Positions 60,707 to 64,000 of a DNA stretch of 64,000 nt are shown here, piece by piece (the stretch's first letter is position 1; each line of letters starts with the position of its first letter). Position numbers and translations under genes: made by a program. This DNA is from an uncultured Vicinamibacterales bacterium (GTDB lineage: Bacteria > Acidobacteriota > Vicinamibacteria > Vicinamibacterales > UBA8438). The notes under the pieces were generated by a model. The model did not search any database and was not told the DNA's origin. It was given only the letters and a program-made list of their open reading frames with translations. The stretch lies in contig OY282382.1 in assembly GCA_958295905.1 (NCBI GenBank), forward strand, positions 4,446,910 through 4,510,909, in the 5' to 3' direction.

Positions 60707-62020
60707 TTAGGAATCTCGCCAAAATAAATCAACCGTTAACGTCAGTTCGAGGTAGCAAGCTGTAGTTCCACTCGCCATGAAATGCGTCCCGTTTGATGGA
60801 CAGCCTCCCCATCTGTTCGTCGGTGACTTCACGACCGGTTGGATAGTTGGCTTCGTCCAGCGCCGACCGGATGGCCAAGCCGCCTTGCGTAGTCGTGCCG
60901 CCGATCAGGTTCACCACCACCTCGTGACTCACCAGCGGACGGCCCCGCCAATTCTCCGTAATGTGACAGAACATCCGGTGCTCGATCTTGTTCCACTTGC
61001 TCGTGCCCGGCGGGAAGTGGCACACCGAAATCCGCAACCCGAGCGCGTCGGCCAGCTTCTGCAACTCGAACTTCCAGAGCCGACTGCGGCTGCTGTTGGA
61101 ACCGCCGCCGTCGGCCGTGAGCAGCAACCGCGTGGCCGCCGGATAGGCGTGACGCCCCATTTGCAGCCACCAGCGCCGAACCGTCTCCACCGCGAACTCC
61201 GACGTGTCGTGGTCAACGCCGACGCTTACCCAGCCCGTGTTGGACGTCAGGTCGTAGACCCCGTAGGGGATCGCCTTGCCGAGCTCCCGATCGATGAAGT
61301 CATGGACCTTCACCTCCGCCGGCTGACCCTTCGGGCGCCATTCCCGGCCGCCGTTGCGGTATCGGCCGACCAACTCCTTCTTCTTCGTGTCGATCGAAGC
61401 CACCGGCTGGCCCAGGCGTTGAAACGCCCGCACGCGCCGCGCGATGCGCCGGAATTGCGCGTCCCGGTCCGGATGTTGCCGGCCTTCGAGCGTCTTGCGG
61501 TTGGCCTGCAGGCTATAGCCCAACTCGTGCAGCAGCCGGTTCACCGTGCGCTCGCTGACCCGATGTCCTTCAGCCCCCAATTGCTCCGCCAAGCGCGCCG
61601 CGCTGCTGCATGTCCAGCGCAGCGGCCCCTGGGGGTCGCCCCGGGTGAACGGGTCGAGCAGATACTCCAACGCCTTCACGAGACCCGGATCGCGATCCGC
61701 CAGCGCCTTGCGACCCCCGCCCGGGGCGCGCACCCGCGCAACGCCCGCCTGCGGCGCCGGCGGCGTGGCCGAATCCAGTTCCCTCACGCCTGCCCGGACC
61801 GTGCCGCGCGACATCCCGGTCGCCTCTGCGACCCGTGTGATTCCCCCGCGTCCCATGGCGCGGGCTTCCGCCGCCGCCCACAAGCGTCGAGTGCGCTCGT
61901 CCAACAGCGGCGCCAACACGTTGTACTTTCCTTGCACCGCTTGTGTCACGGCGTTCATGACACCGGAGCATAGCAGACTGGCCGCCAAAAAGAACAAATT
62001 ATTTTGGCGGGATTCCTTAA
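60707..62020 (-). mobile_element. ISAzo13-family insertion sequence, complete
   Basis: The ends are TTAGGAATCTCGCCAAAATA at 60707 and, inwards from 62020, TTAAGGAATCCCGCCAAAAT. They flank one intact transposase gene. No clear target duplication was seen. 60430-60706 to its left has no gene. Confidence 0.8.
60729..61958 (-). CDS. ISAzo13-family transposase
   Basis: A 409-residue transposase, full length for the family. The N-terminus has MNAVTQAVQGKYNVLAPLLD and a helix-turn-helix (GGITRVAEATGMSRGTVRAG). The catalytic part has VASIDTKKKELVGRYRNGGR (Asp), LLLTADGGGSNSSRSRLWKF (Asp) and CHFPPGTSKWNKIEHRMFC (Glu). The ATG at 61958 is the natural start because the terminal repeat begins 62 bp upstream. 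No frameshift is present. Confidence 0.9.
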   Translation of the reverse strand: MNAVTQAVQGKYNVLAPLLDERTRRLWAAAEARAMGRGGITRVAEATGMSRGTVRAGVRELDSATPPAPQAGVARVRAPGGGRKALADRDPGLVKALEYLLDPFTRGDPQGPLRWTCSSAARLAEQLGAEGHRVSERTVNRLLHELGYSLQANRKTLEGRQHPDRDAQFRRIARRVRAFQRLGQPVASIDTKKKELVGRYRNGGREWRPKGQPAEVKVHDFIDRELGKAIPYGVYDLTSNTGWVSVGVDHDTSEFAVETVRRWWLQMGRHAYPAATRLLLTADGGGSNSSRSRLWKFELQKLADALGLRISVCHFPPGTSKWNKIEHRMFCHITENWRGRPLVSHEVVVNLIGGTTTQGGLAIRSALDEANYPTGREVTDEQMGRLSIKRDAFHGEWNYSLLPRTDVNG

Positions 62021-62158
62021 TCAAACCGCGATCCCTGCCGGCGCCGGCCCGGCAGGATGCGAAGAACCGGTCCGGCGCGGTCGTCGATACCGCGATCACG
62101 GGGAACGCCTCAGCGGGTGGACGCGCCGCGGCCAAGCCGCGGTCGTGGTGCCGTCACC

Positions 62159-63946
62159 CTACGAAACCGCCCCCGCCTCAGATTCGTCCCGCGCCGGCGG
62201 CCGCGGGCCGTGTCGCCGGCCGTCGATCCGCTCCAGCAGGGCCGCGCACTCCGCCTGCCGTTCCTTCAAGGCGTCGCCGGCGCTCCGCAGCCGGAGCACC
62301 TGGGCCTTGGTGCTCTCCAGCTCTGGAGCGAACGTCTCGCGCAACTGCTCGACGTAGTCGCGCAACTGCTCCTTGAACCGCACCTCCAGGGTCTGCGCGA
62401 GCTCGGCGCGCAGGCTCTCGACCTTGCCCGCGAGCTCGCGCTTCAGCCGCGCGCGGCGCTGGGGAAGGATGAACAGGCCGGAAGCGACGAGCAGGGTCAC
62501 GCCGACGGTGCCGGTCACGTCCAGGCCGAGCGTCGTGAAGGCGGCGGTCAACACCGCCCCCAGTCCGATGACGACGGCCTGAACGCCGAACGTCCTGGCG
62601 AGGGCCGCGTTCACCGCCGCCACGATCTCCTCCGCCTCGCGCTGCGCGTCGAACCGCTCGAGCCGCCGCCGCACCGGCTGCGCAAGCCGGGTGAAGATCT
62701 CCTCCCGGTTGTAGACGTACTGCGGACTCACGAACCGCGTGCGCCCGGCCGCGTCGCGCAACGCCTCGCGGCGCTGGCGCAGCAGGCCGTCCGCCGTCTC
62801 CCACATCGCGAGGTTCTGGCGCACCAGCCAGTCGATCAGCGCCTGCACCTCCTCCTCGATGTGCTGCGGGGCGTCGGCGACGACCTCGTGGCGGAACCGG
62901 TTCTCCACGATGTCCTTGTCGCGCAGCCGCATGATGTTGGACACGCGCACCAGCTCGTCGAAGAACCGTTGGCCGCGCCTCTCGAGCTGCCACAGAATGT
63001 TCGTGATCTGCGACTGGTAGCGGGAGACGTCGGCCCGCATCCGCGTCTCGTAGGCGTCGACCTCGCTCAGGATCGACGCGAGGGCGGAGTGGTCGCCGTG
63101 CACGAGCCGCAGCCGCTCGGCGAGGGCGTCGGCCTGGCGGGCCAGCACCGGGGTCAGGCTCCGCAGCGGCGCGGTCAGCTTCAGGCGGACGCGGTCGCGG
63201 TCGCGCAGGGTCGACTGGAAGTAGGCGGCGAAGGCGGTCCACTCGTTGAGGTCGGACAACGGCTCGCCCGACGTGCGTCCGCGCACGACCTCGCGGGCGC
63301 TGATCGCGAACAACGGCGGCTCCTTCCCCAGCTCCTCCTTCGCCTGCTGCTGGACATAGCGCTTCACCCGCGCCGCGTGGTCGCGACCGGCCGCAAGATC
63401 GACCTGGTTGACGATGAACACGACGCGCTTGCCCCAGCTCAGGATGAGCTCGAGGAAGTCGTGCTCGCTCGCCGAGTACGGGCGCAGCAGCGAGGTGACG
63501 AAGAAGACGAAGTCGGCGCGCGGCACGAAGCTCTCGGTCAGCAACTGCTCCTCACGCTGCATCGAGTTGGTGCCCGGCGTATCGACGATGTTCAGTTCCT
63601 GCAGCACCTCGACCGGCAGCTCGTGGACGAGCAGACGCGGTTCCGACTCGCGCACCGACTCGATGGTCCCGTGGCGCAGCAGGTGCACCGACCGGGTCGT
63701 CGGCAGCTCGCCGGTCTCAAGGGCGTCGGTCCCCAGGATGGCGTTCAGGAACGTCGACTTGCCGGCGTTGAACTCCCCGACCACCATGATCAGGAACAGC
63801 TCGTCGAGACGCCGCCGCATCGCCTCGAGCGCCTCGCCGTCGCCCGGCACGAGGTCGAGATCGGCGAGCAGCGCGCGGCTGGCGTCGAACAGCGCCCGCT
63901 GTTCGTGCACCAGCTCGCGTTCCTCGGGAGTCAGCAGCGGGTCCAT
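62159..63946 (-). CDS. Bacterial dynamin-like GTPase
   Basis: A 595-residue dynamin-family protein. G1 is GEFNAGKST (residues 57-65), G2 includes TTRSV, G3 is DTPGTNSM (about 120) and G4 is NQVD (about 182). The stalk is coiled coil (about 260-460), and two hydrophobic segments (about 465-500, VVIGLGAVLTAAFTTLGLDV and TLLVASGLFIL) suggest membrane insertion between the stalk and a C-terminal coiled coil. Such proteins remodel or protect membranes; some act in phage defence or membrane stress. It starts 10 bp after the end of an upstream gene and is probably in an operon with it. Confidence 0.88.
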   Translation of the reverse strand: MDPLLTPEERELVHEQRALFDASRALLADLDLVPGDGEALEAMRRRLDELFLIMVVGEFNAGKSTFLNAILGTDALETGELPTTRSVHLLRHGTIESVRESEPRLLVHELPVEVLQELNIVDTPGTNSMQREEQLLTESFVPRADFVFFVTSLLRPYSASEHDFLELILSWGKRVVFIVNQVDLAAGRDHAARVKRYVQQQAKEELGKEPPLFAISAREVVRGRTSGEPLSDLNEWTAFAAYFQSTLRDRDRVRLKLTAPLRSLTPVLARQADALAERLRLVHGDHSALASILSEVDAYETRMRADVSRYQSQITNILWQLERRGQRFFDELVRVSNIMRLRDKDIVENRFRHEVVADAPQHIEEEVQALIDWLVRQNLAMWETADGLLRQRREALRDAAGRTRFVSPQYVYNREEIFTRLAQPVRRRLERFDAQREAEEIVAAVNAALARTFGVQAVVIGLGAVLTAAFTTLGLDVTGTVGVTLLVASGLFILPQRRARLKRELAGKVESLRAELAQTLEVRFKEQLRDYVEQLRETFAPELESTKAQVLRLRSAGDALKERQAECAALLERIDGRRHGPRPPARDESEAGAVS

Positions 63947-63955
63947 GCCGGCGCC

Positions 63956-64000
63956 TCAGTCGCGCGCACGGGTGACGGTTTCGCCGCGCGCGGGACCCGC
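63956..64000 (-). CDS. C-terminus of an upstream gene (partial)
   Basis: Fourteen codons (AGPARGETVTRARD) followed by a stop precede the dynamin gene by 9 bp. The gene continues beyond the window. Too short to identify; close coupling to the GTPase suggests a second dynamin-like gene or partner. Confidence 0.35.
   Translation of the reverse strand, partial: AGPARGETVTRARD

Overview
The window is a GC-rich bacterial segment that looks like an Acidobacteriota genome of the Vicinamibacteria type. This is an inference from gene content: TonB-dependent receptors with a carboxypeptidase-like N-terminal domain, paired DUF1552 and DUF1592 proteins, secreted ankyrin proteins, an ADOP/MacB-type permease fragment and a secreted protein with the DPDLQGVW signature. 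No rRNA, tRNA or CRISPR array was seen. Intact metabolic genes alternate with a large amount of mobile and decaying DNA.

Layout. 1-6600: a transposase remnant, three related small metallophosphoesterases and a TonB receptor. 6600-15200: many small or broken genes (a cassette of short secreted and coiled-coil genes, a shortened PspA-like gene, a broken IS21 element that ends inside a Lon-like gene, small genes followed by terminators). 15200-22120: nested insertion sequences (IS1380, three copies of one IS4-type element, a second IS4-type element, ISL3 and IS1182 remnants) that have destroyed a beta-barrel gene and a permease gene. 22200-24500: a small coiled-coil gene, an ATPase fragment and a D-cysteine desulfhydrase-like gene. 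24900-30830: a three-gene module on the minus strand (DUF1592 protein, then DUF1552 protein, then secreted ankyrin protein). 31000-33150: remnants of a NYN nuclease and a SNF2-type helicase between miniature repeats. 33250-39750: a membrane-anchored protein, a DUF418 membrane protein, a TonB receptor and bacterioferritin. 40000-41350: a bacterioferritin-associated ferredoxin and a scrambled TonB receptor between inverted repeats. 41275-46900: a sugar dehydrogenase with an MBL hydrolase, then a secreted epoxide hydrolase with a protein of unknown role. 47200-51200: an AbiEii-like nucleotidyltransferase pair, an intact DruA/Tn5-type insertion sequence with a 9-bp target duplication, and a second coiled-coil gene. 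51300-59110: a second MBL hydrolase, a nuclease remnant and a second, paralogous DUF1592-DUF1552-ankyrin module. 59400-64000: a third coiled-coil gene, a secreted TIG-like protein, an ISAzo13-type element and a dynamin-like GTPase.

Four points stand out. First, the DUF1592-DUF1552-ankyrin order occurs twice, with export signals on every product, so it is probably one envelope or periplasmic system. Second, a palindromic repeat built around GGAGTCYGCGCCGT is scattered through the window and matches the terminal repeats of the IS1182-type remnant; two genes take their stop codon from it. Third, a miniature element of about 155-165 bp with CATCCCACG-type ends is present four times plus one fragment. 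Fourth, a membrane-anchored coiled-coil protein starting MDAxTPWLTP occurs three times with a conserved upstream motif. These points rest on reading the sequence; no database search or alignment was run.
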